Assembly (NCBI GenBank): GCA_016191205.1
Contig: JACPPB010000009.1
Span: 163,209 to 227,208, forward strand
Origin: Gammaproteobacteria bacterium
Lineage (GTDB): Bacteria > Pseudomonadota > Gammaproteobacteria > Pseudomonadales > Porticoccaceae
Direction: 5' to 3'
Length of the DNA stretch: 64,000 bases
Under the pieces are notes generated by a model. The model was not told where the DNA came from, did not search any database, and saw only the letters and a program-made list of their open reading frames with translations. A program made the translations under genes and the position numbers. Shown here in pieces: positions 34,201-43,837 of the stretch (position 1 is its first letter; every line of letters starts with the position of its first letter).

Positions 34201-35890
34201 CCGATCCGATCGTGGTCTCCGTCGAGGTGACGATCTCCTCGCGGATACAGTCGATGGGCGGGTTGGTGACCTGGGCGAACAGTTGCTTGAAATAATTGAA
34301 CAGCGACTGCGGCTTGTCCGAGAGTATCGCCAACGGGGTGTCGGTGCCCATGGAACCGGTGGCTTCGACGCCGTCGCGCGCCATCGGCACCATCAGCAGG
34401 CGCAGATCCTCGAAGCTGTAGCCGAACGCCTGCTGGCGCTGCAGGACGGTTGCGTGGTCCGGTTCGGGAAGGTGCGGCGGCTCGGGCAGCTCCGCCGTGC
34501 GGATCAGGTGCTGGTCGAGCCACTGCCGATACGGCTGTTCGCCGGCGATGCGGTTCTTGATTTCCTCGTCCGCGACGATGCGGCCTTCCTCGGTGTCGAT
34601 GATGAACATGCGACCCGGCTGCAGGCGGCCTTTCTGGATTACTTTTTCCGGCGGGATATCGAGCACGCCGGCTTCGCTGGCCATGACGACGAGATCGTCC
34701 GAGGTCACGTAGTAGCGCGACGGTCGCAGGCCGTTGCGGTCCAGTGACGCGCCGATGCGGGTGCCGTCGGTGAACACCATCGAGGCCGGGCCGTCCCAGG
34801 GTTCCATCAGGCAGGAGTGGAACTCATAGAAGGCCTTTTTGGCATCGCTCATGGATTCGTGAGCGGTCCAGGGCTCGGGGACCATCATCATCATGGCGTG
34901 GGGCAGCGAGCGCCCGGACAACACCAGCAGTTCCAGGCAGTTGTCGAACATCGCCGAGTCGGAACCGTCGGTATTGATGATGGGGAAAATCTTTTTGACA
35001 TCGTCGCCGAACAGGTCGCTGGCCATCATCGACTGGCGCGCGCGCATCCAGTTCATGTTGCCGCGCAGCGTATTGATCTCGCCGTTGTGGGCCAGATACC
35101 GATACGGATGGGAACGATCCCAGCTCGGAAAAGTGTTGGTGGAGAACCGCGAGTGCACCAGCGCCAGCGCGGTTTCCATCGCCGGATGGGCGAGATCCAG
35201 AAAATACTGATCGACCTGCGCCGGCATCAGCATGCCTTTGTAGATGCAGGTCTTGCAGGACAGCGAGCTCACATAGAAGAAATGCCCGCTGGCGAACTTG
35301 CCCGAGTAGCGAATGGCGTTCTCGGCGCGCTTGCGGATCACGTAGAGTTTGCGTTCGAACGCCATGTCGTCGGCGAGCCGCGGATTGCGGCCCACAAACA
35401 GCTGGCGCATGAACGGCTCGCTGGCGCGCGCGGTTTCGCCCAGCGATGCGTTGTCGGTGGGCAGGTCGCGCCAGCCGAGCACGGTCTGGCCTTCCTCTGC
35501 CACGAGTTGCTCCACGAGCTGCTCGCAGGCGCGGCGCTCGGCGGCGTCCTGCGGCAGATAGAACATGCCGACGCCGTACTCGCCCGCGTCGGGCAGCGCA
35601 ATGCCGGCGTCCGGGGTGACGAGCTGCAGGAATTTGTGCGGGACTTGCAGCAGGATGCCGGCGCCATCGCCGGTGTTGGCCTCGGCGCCGGTGGCGCCGC
35701 GATGATCGAGATTGACGAGAATCTCCAGCCCGCTCTTGACGATGGCGTGGGATTTCCGGCCCTTGATATTGGCCAGAAAGCCTACGCCGCAGGCGTCATG
35801 CTCGAATGCGGGGTCGTAAAGACCTTGTCCGCCCGGGGGTCGCGTGAGAACATGCGAGCCATTCCGCACCACTTTCTCGATTTTCTTCAT
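31256..35890 (-). CDS. gltB: Glutamate synthase, large subunit
   Basis: 1544 residues. The class II glutaminase nucleophile is the Cys of HDACGVGF near residue 35, after a propeptide that must be removed. Central FMN-binding synthase domain ([26 protein letters not shown]), 3Fe-4S cysteines in [15 protein letters not shown], and a C-terminal GXGXG beta-helix domain ([13 protein letters not shown]). The ATG at 35890 is preferred to the TTG one codon upstream. Makes two glutamates from 2-oxoglutarate and glutamine with GltD. Confidence 0.96.
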   Translation of the reverse strand: MKKIEKVVRNGSHVLTRPPGGQGLYDPAFEHDACGVGFLANIKGRKSHAIVKSGLEILVNLDHRGATGAEANTGDGAGILLQVPHKFLQLVTPDAGIALPDAGEYGVGMFYLPQDAAERRACEQLVEQLVAEEGQTVLGWRDLPTDNASLGETARASEPFMRQLFVGRNPRLADDMAFERKLYVIRKRAENAIRYSGKFASGHFFYVSSLSCKTCIYKGMLMPAQVDQYFLDLAHPAMETALALVHSRFSTNTFPSWDRSHPYRYLAHNGEINTLRGNMNWMRARQSMMASDLFGDDVKKIFPIINTDGSDSAMFDNCLELLVLSGRSLPHAMMMMVPEPWTAHESMSDAKKAFYEFHSCLMEPWDGPASMVFTDGTRIGASLDRNGLRPSRYYVTSDDLVVMASEAGVLDIPPEKVIQKGRLQPGRMFIIDTEEGRIVADEEIKNRIAGEQPYRQWLDQHLIRTAELPEPPHLPEPDHATVLQRQQAFGYSFEDLRLLMVPMARDGVEATGSMGTDTPLAILSDKPQSLFNYFKQLFAQVTNPPIDCIREEIVTSTETTIGSEKNLLQAQPESCHLIELKSPILTNEEMAKLRHLDQPGYKSITLPILYPVAAGAAGLERALDALFAAADRAIDDGINILILSDRGIDHDQAAIPALLAVSGLHHHLIRQGTRTRIGLVLESGEPREVHHFALLIGYGVGAVNPYLAFETLDDMIREGMLVDIDHKTACKNFARAAIKGVVKVISKMGISTIQSYRGAQIFEAVGLDPRLVEKYFTWTPSRIGGADMATLARETELRHRHGFPDRPVDGHTLTVGGQYQWRADGELHLFSPQTVHKLQRAVRDGNYAVFKEYSALVNNQLKQHYTLRGLLDFKAATAIPIDEVESVESILTRFKSGAMSYGSISKEAHEALAIAMNRIGGKSNTGEGGEDPERYVLEANGDSKNSAIKQVASGRFGVTSHYLVNARELQIKMAQGAKPGEGGQLPGAKVYPWIAKTRHSTPGVGLISPPPHHDIYSIEDLAELIHDLKNANHHARISVKLVSEVGVGTIAAGVAKAHADVVLISGYDGGTGASPQTSIKHAGIPWELGLAETHQTLVLNNLRSRIAVEADGQLKTGRDVVIAALLGAEEFGFATAPLVSLGCIMMRVCHLNTCPVGVATQDPQLRARFTGDPAHVVNFMRFIAAEVREIMAELGFRSIPEMVGRTERLEARTAVEHWKAKGLDFSRILYQPDAGPEIGRYCQMTQDHGLDKALDNTVLLDLCKPALERGEPVCATLPIRNVNRVVGTILGSEVTRRYGPAGLPEDTIQIQFQGSAGQSFGAFMPSGLTWRIEGDVNDYLGKGLSGGKIIVYPPAGSPFNAAENIIAGNVALYGATAGEVYICGMAGERFGVRNSGVQAVVEAVGDHGCEYMTGGTVVILGPTGRNFAAGMSGGVAYVLDEAGDFATRCNPQMVDLDAFDDAAEAARVRALVERHAELTGSQRARAILANWKTHVGQFVKVMPKDYKRVLLSLEKARQQGLSGEAAINAAFEENARDLARVGGG

Positions 35891-36065
35891 CAATTCGCTC
35901 GAATTCGCACGCTGATGGGGCCGACTTGGGGACCCGCCCCAAACCCGGGGGGGGGATTTTTCCTAATCCCGCCGGCAACTGCAAGCACTGGCAGCGAAAA
36001 TTTCCCGCGCGAGCGGATTCCGCATACCCCGCGCGGGGGTTCAAAACCTGTTCATTGCGCGCGCT

Positions 36066-36893
36066 TCAGTGCGCTGCGCTCCAGTCCACCCAGCCGAACC
36101 GGGCGGTCGCCAGCACCAGTATTCCAAAGCCGATCCGATACCAGGCAAACAGGGTGAAGTCGTGGCTGGCGATGTAGCGCAGCAGCCAGCGCACGCACAG
36201 AAACGCCGACACGAACGCGGCGGCGAAGCCCGCCGCCCACATGCCCCAGTCGTTGAAGGAAAGCAATTCCCGTTCCTTGTAGAGCTGGTAGAGCGTCGCC
36301 AGTATCAGCGTGGGAATGGCGAGAAAGAACGAAAATTCGGTGGCCGCGCGCCGCGAGAGCCCGAACAACAAGCCGCCGATGATGGTGGCGCCGGAGCGGG
36401 AAGTGCCCGGAATCAGTGCGAACGCCTGGGCGACGCCGAGCTTGAGCGCATCCAGCGGACCGAGTTCGTCGACCGTTTCCACCCGGATGCGATGCTCGCG
36501 CCGCTCGGCCCACAGAATCACGATCCCGCCGACGATAAACGCCACCGCCACCGTGGTGGCGTTGAACAACTGCGCCTTGATGGCGCTGCCGAACAACAGG
36601 CCGAGCACCGCCAGCGGCAGGAACGCAATCACCAGATTGAGGGTGAAACGCTGCGCCGCCCGCTCCCGGGGCAAGCCGCACGCCACGGCGGCGATGCGGG
36701 CGCGATACTCCCAGCACACCGCGAGAATGGCGCCGGACTGGATCACGATCTCGAACAGCTTGCCGCGGTCGTCATTGAAGTGCAGCAGTTCGCTGGCCAG
36801 GGTGAGGTGACCCGTGGACGAGACGGGCCGGAATTCGGTGAAGCCTTCCACCCGGCCCAGGATGATGGCTTGGAGTATCAGGAGGGTATCCAA
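36066..36893 (-). CDS. uppP: Undecaprenyl-diphosphatase
   Basis: 275-residue integral membrane phosphatase recycling the undecaprenyl carrier for peptidoglycan synthesis; loss or gain alters bacitracin tolerance. The two active-site motifs are [15 protein letters not shown] and PGTSRSGAT. In the first, an Arg stands where the family nearly always has Leu (TEFLP). About eight hydrophobic helices. Separated from gltB by a 175-nt gap with a run of nine G (35947-35955) and nothing else recognisable. Confidence 0.93.
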   Translation of the reverse strand: MDTLLILQAIILGRVEGFTEFRPVSSTGHLTLASELLHFNDDRGKLFEIVIQSGAILAVCWEYRARIAAVACGLPRERAAQRFTLNLVIAFLPLAVLGLLFGSAIKAQLFNATTVAVAFIVGGIVILWAERREHRIRVETVDELGPLDALKLGVAQAFALIPGTSRSGATIIGGLLFGLSRRAATEFSFFLAIPTLILATLYQLYKERELLSFNDWGMWAAGFAAAFVSAFLCVRWLLRYIASHDFTLFAWYRIGFGILVLATARFGWVDWSAAH

Positions 36894-36975
36894 GGCGACT
36901 CCGGGCGGCGGGAACGACGGCGATTATACGAGTGGGCGCAACGCCGCCCGCGTCAGGAGAGCCGCGCGGGGCGGG

Positions 36976-37707
36976 TCAGCGCAGCGCCAGCCGGGGGCTG
37001 CCCTGACAGCTCAGCAAGGCCGACTTGGTCAGCCATTTTTGATCGGGGTAATAGGCAAACAGGTACTGGTCGCCCTTGATGCTGTCGATCAGCGGGCGGG
37101 TCACTTCCTTGCGCACGGCGGGACAGCCCTGACTGCGTCCCAAGCGGCCGGTGCGCTCGATGAACGATTCGCTGACGTAGTCGGCGCCGTGGATCACGAT
37201 GGCGCGCTGGTAGGCCAGGTCGTTGATGCCGGGTTCCAGACCTTCCAGGCGCAGCGAGTAGCCGTTGTGGCCCTGGTAGCTGTCGAGGGTACGGAACAGT
37301 CCCAGGCTGGACTGATGGCTTTCCGGTTGGTTGGAAAAAGCGCGGGCCCGGGCATCGCCGGAGCCGCGGCCGTGGGAGACCAGCTCTTCGAACAGCAGGC
37401 GCGGCCGGGCCAGATCGAACACCCACAGGCGCCGCTCGGTGGAGGGCAGCGAGTAGTCGATCACCGCCAGGCGGCGGGCATTCGCGCTCGCGCAGGCCAG
37501 CGCATGGGCGGCCAGGCGCAGGACGGCTGGGTCCGCATTCGGGGCCAGCCGCGTCAGGGTGCGGTCGAGGGGTTGCCCGCGCAGCGAGCCGGTCATGGCC
37601 TGCGCCGGGAGAACGGCAAGCAGCAAACTGGCGGTCAGTGCCGCGAGTGAAAATGCCGCGCGCGCCGCGCGCGAAGAAAATGACCGGGGCAGTTGGTGGA
37701 GTATCAT
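36976..37707 (-). CDS. Murein L,D-transpeptidase catalytic domain family protein (YkuD-like)
   Basis: 243-residue exported protein; the start at 37707 gives a clean signal peptide ending at VLPAQA, whereas an ATG at 37734 would add nine polar residues. The catalytic signature is HGADYVSESFIERTGRLGRS followed by QGCPAV, with Cys as nucleophile. Members are often found beside YcbB-type L,D-transpeptidases, as here (divergent neighbour). Probably remodels or caps peptidoglycan cross-links. Confidence 0.85.
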   Translation of the reverse strand: MILHQLPRSFSSRAARAAFSLAALTASLLLAVLPAQAMTGSLRGQPLDRTLTRLAPNADPAVLRLAAHALACASANARRLAVIDYSLPSTERRLWVFDLARPRLLFEELVSHGRGSGDARARAFSNQPESHQSSLGLFRTLDSYQGHNGYSLRLEGLEPGINDLAYQRAIVIHGADYVSESFIERTGRLGRSQGCPAVRKEVTRPLIDSIKGDQYLFAYYPDQKWLTKSALLSCQGSPRLALR

Positions 37708-37760
37708 CGGCGACCTGTGGTTGTCATCGTGCAATGCCGGTGTCCGGGGAGCCAGCCCAG

Positions 37761-37778
37761 CAGCTTTTCAGCAAGCTG
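37761..37778. repeat. CAGCTT/AAGCTG hairpin repeat
   Basis: CAGCTT-ttcagc-AAGCTG, nearly the same as the element at 54733-54750. It lies between the two divergent transpeptidase-family genes, so it is not a terminator of either; it is more likely a solo end of the dispersed small element. Confidence 0.45.
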
Positions 37779-37923
37779 TGGACTGGCCTTTTTTTGTGCC
37801 GGCCCTGGCAATCGTGACACCCGGTGGCGGAGCGGCCCCAGGCTGCACGCCATTATGAACATCCCGGCCGGGATGACCAAACGTTGATTTTCAGCCTGGA
37901 TTCTCCACCGAGCGAGCACCACG

Positions 37924-39552
37924 ATGTCTGTTCATGCCCGGGCGAGCGTCCTGATCGCCCTGTCACTGTGGTTGCCCTGGGCAGCGCATGCCGCCGGGAG
38001 CGGGCCGGTCGCAGCCGATGGTGACGCCGCCATCGCGGCCCTGATCGCCCGGGCGGTGAGCGCTCGCGACGCCGACGTGCAGGCTTTCTATGCCGCGCGC
38101 GGCATGCGTCCGGCCTGGGGTGACGACCGGACGGTGGATGCGTTGGTGGCGGCCATCGCGACCCTCGACGGCGATGGCCTGGTGCCGGGGGACTATCGTC
38201 CGCGGACGCTGCTCGGCGCCTACCGCAACGCCCATGCGGCAACGCCCCGCGCGGAGGCGCTGGCGCAGTTCGATGTTCAGCTCAGCCGGTTATTGATTAC
38301 GGTGCTGCACCACCTGGCGTTCGGCAAGGTCGATCCGGCGGCCATCGATCCGGACTGGGAGCTGCCGCGCGCCGCGCCGCCACTGGATTTCGCAGCCGTG
38401 TCGCAGGCGGTCGATGGGCGGCAATTCGAGACGGCCTTCGCGGTCGCGCGGCCAACACATGCGCTCTACGCCGGCTTGCGCGCGGGCCTCGCCCGCTATC
38501 GCGATCTTGAACGGCGCGGCGGCTGGCCGGCGTTGTCCCGGCAGGGTGCCACGCTGCATCCCGGCGATCGGCATGCCGACGTGCCGCTGCTGCGCGCGCG
38601 CGTGGCGCTGGTGGAGGACCTCGCCGAGCCATCCCCGGATACCTGCGCTGACCCGGCTGCCGCGACACCGATGCCCGCTCCGGACTGTTATGACGAGGGG
38701 CTTGCCGCCGCGGTGCGCCGCTTCCAGCGCCACCACCTGCTGAAGGCGGATGGCGTCGTCGGCGCCAACACCCGCGCGGCGCTGAATGTGCCGGTGGCGG
38801 CGCGCATCAACCAGATCCGGATCAATCTGGAGCGCGCCCGCTGGCTGCTCCCCGGCCTGCCCGAGTCCTTCGTGCTGGTGGATGTCCCCGGCTACCAGCT
38901 CAGCTATTTCCGCCCCGGCGGCGACATCTGGCGCGCGCGCATCGTGGTGGGGCGCCCGACGCGGCCGACGCCGACGCTGCGCTCGGCGATCACCCACCTC
39001 ACCTTCAATCCCACCTGGACGGTCCCGCCCACCATATTGCGCGAGGATGTGCTACCCAAGGTGCGCAAGGATGCGGGTTATCTGGCGCAGGAAAATATCG
39101 CGGTGCTCGACGCATCCGGAGCCCGCCTCGACCCGCGCGGGATCGATTGGTCGCGGCCCGGCAACCTGATCCTGCGGCAGGATGCCGGACCTCACAATGC
39201 GCTGGGCCGGGTGGCGATCCGCTTCCCCAACACCCATACGGTCTATCTGCACGACACCCCGGCGCAGGAACTGTTCGAGCGCGATCAGCGTGCCCTCAGC
39301 TCCGGCTGCGTCCGGGTCGAACACGCACTGGAATTCGTCCGCCTGTTGCTCGATGACGAGACCCGATGGAATGCCGACGCCATCGCGGCCGTGGTCGCCG
39401 AGGGCAGCACCCGCGAAGTCGATCTGGCCCGGCGGGTGCCGCTGATCCTGTACTACTGGACCGTGCAGACCGACGCCGATGGCGCGCTGTCCTTCCGCCC
39501 CGACCTCTATCGGCGTGACACGGCGTTGTTGGCGGCGCTGGATCGGTCTTGA
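37924..39552 (+). CDS. L,D-transpeptidase, YcbB/LdtD type
   Basis: 542-residue periplasmic enzyme making 3-3 peptidoglycan cross-links. Signal peptide to about residue 23 (AAHA), scaffold domain, a peptidoglycan-binding segment (AAVRRFQRHHLLKADGVVGA, near 265-285), and a YkuD domain with the nucleophilic Cys in SSGCVRVEHALE. The conserved HDTPAQELFERDQRALS precedes it. Divergent from the other transpeptidase-family gene. Confidence 0.92.
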   Translation: MSVHARASVLIALSLWLPWAAHAAGSGPVAADGDAAIAALIARAVSARDADVQAFYAARGMRPAWGDDRTVDALVAAIATLDGDGLVPGDYRPRTLLGAYRNAHAATPRAEALAQFDVQLSRLLITVLHHLAFGKVDPAAIDPDWELPRAAPPLDFAAVSQAVDGRQFETAFAVARPTHALYAGLRAGLARYRDLERRGGWPALSRQGATLHPGDRHADVPLLRARVALVEDLAEPSPDTCADPAAATPMPAPDCYDEGLAAAVRRFQRHHLLKADGVVGANTRAALNVPVAARINQIRINLERARWLLPGLPESFVLVDVPGYQLSYFRPGGDIWRARIVVGRPTRPTPTLRSAITHLTFNPTWTVPPTILREDVLPKVRKDAGYLAQENIAVLDASGARLDPRGIDWSRPGNLILRQDAGPHNALGRVAIRFPNTHTVYLHDTPAQELFERDQRALSSGCVRVEHALEFVRLLLDDETRWNADAIAAVVAEGSTREVDLARRVPLILYYWTVQTDADGALSFRPDLYRRDTALLAALDRS

Positions 39553-39670
39553 TTGGCGGATCGGCCGCGCTGGGCGCGCCTGACGCGAAAAACAGCGTTA
39601 CCCCGCAACCTGGTTTGAAATCTCGCGCCAGTCGAGTCCGACCGGAAAATTCAGGGGGTGGTGTCCAGAC

Positions 39671-39987
39671 TCAGCTCAGGTGCCGAACATTTGGCAGCCC
39701 GCCGGAAAAGCGCGGGGGCCACTGCGACGAGTTTGCCGCGTCGGTACGTTGATGACGTCGCCCCGCCTGAAGCTCGGCATAAGCCTTCGCGGCTGCCTCG
39801 GTGCGCCATTCGTGAAAGATGCGAAATGAATCGTCGGTCCTGCCGCTCGTCCTGGCCTTGGTGAGGATCACCCGGTTATCGACGATCTCGTACACCAACT
39901 CGTCGCCCGGTTTCAGGTGCAGGGCAGCGCGCACACGGGTTGGGGGATGGTCGTCCGCGCTTTGCTGGTCAGTTTGCTGCTGACAAT
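39671..39987 (-). pseudogene. AbrB/PrlF-type antitoxin gene with frameshift
   Basis: Reading from 39987 gives IVSSKLTSKARTTIPQPV, the start of a SpoVT-AbrB domain. The frame then breaks, and the continuation RAALHLKPGDELVYEIVDNR is in another frame. A doubled GT at 39933-39936 explains the shift. The expected ATG is also ATT. So a swapped-hairpin antitoxin gene has been disabled; 87 codons could still be read from an internal GTG at 39934 but would lack the first half of the DNA-binding domain. Confidence 0.7.
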
Positions 39988-40150
39988 GTGGGCGACGCTG
40001 GCCCGTAGCGGATCAGCGCTCGGGCACGACGGCTTGGCGTAATAGCGGGTAGCATATAGCGGCGCAAATCATCCCAACACAGCTACCGGTCCGCGACCAC
40101 TGGGCCGAGCGGTGCTTTATTTGAAGGCTGTCCTACCTCATTTTTGGCGC

Positions 40151-40558
40151 TCAATCACGCAGCAATGCTTTGAATCCCGCCTGCTCGAAGTGATGGTCAT
40201 GTGCCAGTGCCTCGGAAATTCCTCGCACCTTCATAATTTCGAATGACGCGCAATCGGTGAGACTCCATTCCTTGTCAGTCATTTTTTTGTACAAATCGAA
40301 AGCCTCCCGGAACTGGATGGATGTTTGCGGCACTACTTCGACATTGGGGTTGGTGCGGATGGCATCCACTCCGCATATTGCGAAAGCCCTTTCGGGCAAG
40401 CCGGAAAGGGCCGCGAGCAGTTCGTCCAGCATCATCTCTGTTGTCAGGATTCGCGGTTTGCCGAGACTGTTTGAAATGGTTCGCGCCTTCTCGTGCAACT
40501 TGTCCTGGGGATCCAATACCGCGACCCAATCGCCGGTATCCGCAAAAACAACCTTCAT
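40151..40558 (-). CDS. PIN-domain protein (VapC-like ribonuclease)
   Basis: 135 residues from the ATG at 40558: MKVVFADTGDWVAVLDPQDK (first Asp), LTTEMMLDELLAAL (Glu), WSLTDCASFEIM (Asp) and HDHHFEQAGF (last Asp). These are the four acidic PIN positions. The frame continues upstream without stop into an unrelated coding-like segment, so a larger fusion protein cannot be excluded. No intact antitoxin partner is adjacent. Confidence 0.75.
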   Translation of the reverse strand: MKVVFADTGDWVAVLDPQDKLHEKARTISNSLGKPRILTTEMMLDELLAALSGLPERAFAICGVDAIRTNPNVEVVPQTSIQFREAFDLYKKMTDKEWSLTDCASFEIMKVRGISEALAHDHHFEQAGFKALLRD

Positions 40559-40951
40559 TTTGGCGCCGAACCGCGTGGATAGACGATCTCGTCGATGCGC
40601 ATCGAGTACTGCCGATTCCTGCGCAGGGCTGAAGTACCCGCTGACCAGGGTTTCCGTATCATCAAGCTGTAGTGAAAATTTCCCTGGTCCCACGTTAGCC
40701 ATGCGAACTTCGCCAACAACGTCCACCACATCCTCATAGGTCGGGCCAACCCAGTCGGCCAAGCGCCTGCGGGCTTTGGCGGTATAGGCCGCCTCGGTGG
40801 AACCATGGCGCGAACGGGTAAATAAAATCTCGTCAGCTTGGAGTGATTTTCCGAAACTCCCAAACAGGGGGATCACATTTGAGGGCAGCGCGCCGGGCAA
40901 CAATTTATCGTTGTCCGCAGCAATGATGGCTGCGTCGATGGCTGTCGAACA
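40559..40951 (-). pseudogene. Antitoxin-like coding remnant fused in frame to the PIN gene
   Basis: The open frame upstream of the PIN start reads coherently: RRLADWVGPTYEDVVDVVGE, VRMANVGPGKFSLQLDD and SGYFSPAQESAVLDA. I recall similar text in small proteins encoded just before PIN toxins. It has no start codon of its own and joins a truncated methyltransferase gene at its 5' side, and its usual C-terminus is missing. Probably a 5'- and 3'-truncated antitoxin-like gene. Confidence 0.45.
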
Positions 40952-41192
40952 GGTCTTCCTGCATCCTGGTTTCGGTGCGCGGCTCGTCGATGTGCTCCAG
41001 CGTCTGGAACGGCAGCACGGTGGTGCAGACGTCGCGGGTCTTGCCATTCCACACCAGCTCGACCTCGCGTTTGTCCTCGAACAGGATGAAGCGGTAGCGC
41101 TCCGGCAGCGGCCGGCCCTGCTGGAGCAGCGCGATCAGGTCGCGCTGCTCGGCATCGGTGAGTTCGTAGGCGGGTTTGGGTGGTTTGCTCAT
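40905..41192 (-). pseudogene. Type III Mod DNA methyltransferase, N-terminal fragment
   Basis: The first ~80 residues (MSKPPKPAYELTDAEQRDLI, LPERYRFILFEDKREVELVW, CTTVLPFQTLEHIDEPR, MQEDLFD) match the start of a site-specific adenine methyltransferase of type III systems. After DLFD (about 40950) the similarity stops and the frame ends 15 codons later. No DPPY or FxGxG motif is left, so it cannot methylate DNA. Starts 1 nt after the vapC stop. Confidence 0.75.
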
Positions 41193-41193
41193 A

Positions 41194-41655
41194 TCACGCC
41201 ACGCCGGTTGGGAGCTGGTCCAGGGTCAGCACCGGAATGCGCGCCGCGAGCATGCTCAAACGCTGATCGCCCGTAACGAAGAAATCACAGTCTGCCCGCA
41301 GGGCCGAGGCCATGTGCAGGGCATCCGGCAGTTTTAGCGCCGGATAGTCCGCGCGCAGCTCGGCGGCGCCGTCCATGATCGGTCGGTCCAGCGCGAAGAT
41401 GGCGATGGGCGCGTCACCCGAGAGCAGGCCTCGGTAGCGATCCGCCAGTTCGGCCTGGCGCAGGCGCAGGGGGCGCACCAGCACTTCGGCGCGCGCGATC
41501 AGGCTGGTGCCGGCACTGCTCCCACCGCCATAGATCCAGCGCAACAACTGCCCGATGGACTGACGCAGCGGGCCGGGCTGCGCCTCGAACGCATAGATAA
41601 AAACGTTGCTGTCGAGGTACAGCCGTGCCCCTTTCAACTCGTCCAGCGCGTTCAT
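41194..41655 (-). CDS. vapC: VapC-type PIN toxin
   Basis: 153-residue PIN ribonuclease. The acidic residues are visible in RLYLDSNVFIYAF, LIARAEVLVRPL, LKLPDALHMASAL and FFVTGDQRL. It overlaps the antitoxin gene by 4 nt (ATGA). Seems intact even though both flanking restriction-modification genes are broken. Confidence 0.88.
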   Translation of the reverse strand: MNALDELKGARLYLDSNVFIYAFEAQPGPLRQSIGQLLRWIYGGGSSAGTSLIARAEVLVRPLRLRQAELADRYRGLLSGDAPIAIFALDRPIMDGAAELRADYPALKLPDALHMASALRADCDFFVTGDQRLSMLAARIPVLTLDQLPTGVA

Positions 41656-41978
41656 GCCGATGCGTCGTCGCGGTCGGCCCGCAGTTCGTCCATGTAGCGG
41701 TTCAGCTCGTCGAGTGAGCCGAAATGCGCGAAACGGTTGTCGGCAATGGCGGCATCGATGTCTTCGACCGACTGCATGCGGCCTGTCTGGCGTTTGAGTG
41801 CCGACGGCGATCTGCGTGGTGCGGGAGACTCAGGGACAGGTCCGCCCGCAGCGGTGACGGCGTCGAGGCCCGTTTCAATCAATTCCGCGACCACGTCCTT
41901 GAGCTTGCGGTCGGTCTGGGCAGCGCGCACCTTCACTCTGCGCAGCAAAGGGTCAGGAAGTTCAAGCGTGGTTTTCAT
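41652..41978 (-). CDS. vapB: VapB-type antitoxin
   Basis: 108 residues; the N-terminal MKTTLELPDPLLRRVKVRAA, then LKDVVAELIETGLDA, is a ribbon-helix-helix DNA-binding unit. The C-terminus (FGSLDELNRYMDELRADRD) would wrap the toxin. Coupled to vapC; an upstream AT-rich stretch (41979-42018) after the res stop could hold the promoter. Confidence 0.82.
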   Translation of the reverse strand: MKTTLELPDPLLRRVKVRAAQTDRKLKDVVAELIETGLDAVTAAGGPVPESPAPRRSPSALKRQTGRMQSVEDIDAAIADNRFAHFGSLDELNRYMDELRADRDDASA

Positions 41979-42018
41979 GGCTGGTTTTCCATAAAGCTGG
42001 GTTTATGGGTATTCTAGG

Positions 42019-43701
42019 TCAATTCTGATAGGCGCGGAACGCCGCGATCAGCCCGCCGAAATCCCTGGGCCGGTGCGCTGTGAAGCCTTCCTGATCCACA
42101 TAGACGAAGCCATAGCGCGTGCCGTTCTCTTCCTTGCTGGCCGCGGTCGCATCCGCGCACCACAGTCCGAGCCGCGCCATTTTCTGCGGCAGATCGAGTT
42201 CCTCGCGGCCCTTGGTCTCGACCAGCCAGACCGCGCCATCGAGGGTGCGCACGATGAAGTCGGGCGTGTAGGTGGACAGCTCACCGTCGGCTTTCACATA
42301 GTCGAGCTTGAAGCCGACCGCGAGGTAGTTCTTGCCGAAGGCCTGCACATCGGGCGCGCTGTCGAGAAAGGCCGCGAAATCCAGTTCGAGGCGGTCGGCG
42401 TGGGCTTCGCCGACGATGCGGTTGAACACGGATTTTTTGGCCAGGATGACCGGATCGTCCAGATCGTCCAGATCGACGGGATGATCGAACAAATGCGCGC
42501 GCAAAAAATCGCGCACCTTGGGATAGAGCAGATCGTAGCCACCGACCAGACGCAGGTCGTTCAAAAGCTGGCGGGCGAAGAAGGCGACCACGGAGCGCCA
42601 GTCCGCCGGTCCCGTGCCGTCGAGCTGGATGACGTGATCGACCAGCGGATAGTCGCTCACGGTCTGGGCGAAAATGGCGCCGCTGTTGTGGCGCGGCGTG
42701 GCGGTGACATCGATCTGGAGCGCCAGCCGCAAATCCTTTTGCAGCAGGCGGTGGTGGATGTCCTGGATCGACTTGAACCAGGCCATGCGCGGGTCGTGGA
42801 TGTGGTGGGCCTCGTCGTTGAACACGGCCAGCTCGTCGATCTCGCGCACGATCTCGCCCAGATCGGTGCGGCTGTCGTTGGTCTTGCCCACCGGTTTGGC
42901 GCCGAACGGCGCGAGGAAGTAATCGCGCAGATCGTCATCGTCCAGCGAAGGTTCCGGCACCTCGCCCAGATAGACGCGGTGAATGTTGGTGAGGAACAGG
43001 TTGCCGGTCGGGCGCACGATGCGCACGTCGTCCTGAATGTGCAGCGCGAGCTGGAAATCGTCGCGCCAGTTGCGCCCGGCGTGGCCGTTGTCGGGCAGTA
43101 CCGGATCGTTGAAGAAGATGCGCAGGCCGTCGAAATCGGCGCGCAGGCGGTCGAGCACGATGATGTTGGGCGCGATCAGCAGGAAGTTGCGCGCGAGCGG
43201 CGAATCCGCCTCGTAGAGCTTGTGGAAGTAGCTCCAGGCGATCAGCAGCGCCAGCACCTTGGTCTTGCCGGCGCCGGTGGCCATCTTGACCACGTAGCGC
43301 GGCCAGTCCTCGTCGAACATGTTGCTGGATACCGCGCCGGAGGCATCGAAGCGCAGCAGGTCGAACTTGTCGCGGGCGCCGCGCGCATCGAACAGCCAGA
43401 TGACGGTTTCCACCGCTTCGCGCTGGGCGAAGTAGTAGCGAAACGGTGATTGCGCGCCGTCCACCTGTTCCACCAGATGCTCGGTCGCGAACCACCAGTC
43501 GAGCAGTGCGCGGGACGTGGCGGATGCACCCGCATAACCACCTGCGCGCCAGGCCGCGATCGCCTCGCGAATCCGCGCCACCAGCGGCGGCAGCAGCTTT
43601 TCGTAGGCGGTGGCGCGCAGCTCTTCCGCGGCCGGGAACCAGCGCGATGCGGGCGGCAGGATGGCCTAGGGCGAGCGCGGAAAGTCCGGGTGCAGGGCCA
43701 T
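42019..43701 (-). pseudogene. Type III restriction enzyme Res, stop codon and internal deletion
   Basis: The true start is at 43701: MALHPDFPRSP, then TAG at 43668-43666, probably TAC (Tyr) in the ancestor, after which AILPPASRWFPAAEELRATA continues in the same frame. The downstream part keeps the helicase motifs MATGAGKTKVL, FNDEAHHIHD and DVTATPR and the C-terminal endonuclease core YTPDFIV...VETKGRE. The second helicase lobe (motifs IV-VI) is missing: VSDYPLVDHVIQLDG jumps straight to the end region. An internal GTG at 43581 leaves a 520-codon frame, but the product would lack a complete motor. Confidence 0.82.
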
Positions 43702-43837
43702 GGTCAAGGGGTCCGTCTTTGACGGCTCGGGCGTGGGAATCGAGCCGCGGGGAGATTATCACGGTCCGGCGCGGCGACCCACCCGGCGCTGTCGGGTCAT
43801 AATGCCCTGCCAACCTTCAACAATGCCGGGAGTCGCC

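Noticed and set aside
31409..34747. 1112-codon open frame on the plus strand opposite gltB
   Set aside because: Shadow frame; no domain recognisable, while gltB is complete and canonical on the reverse strand.
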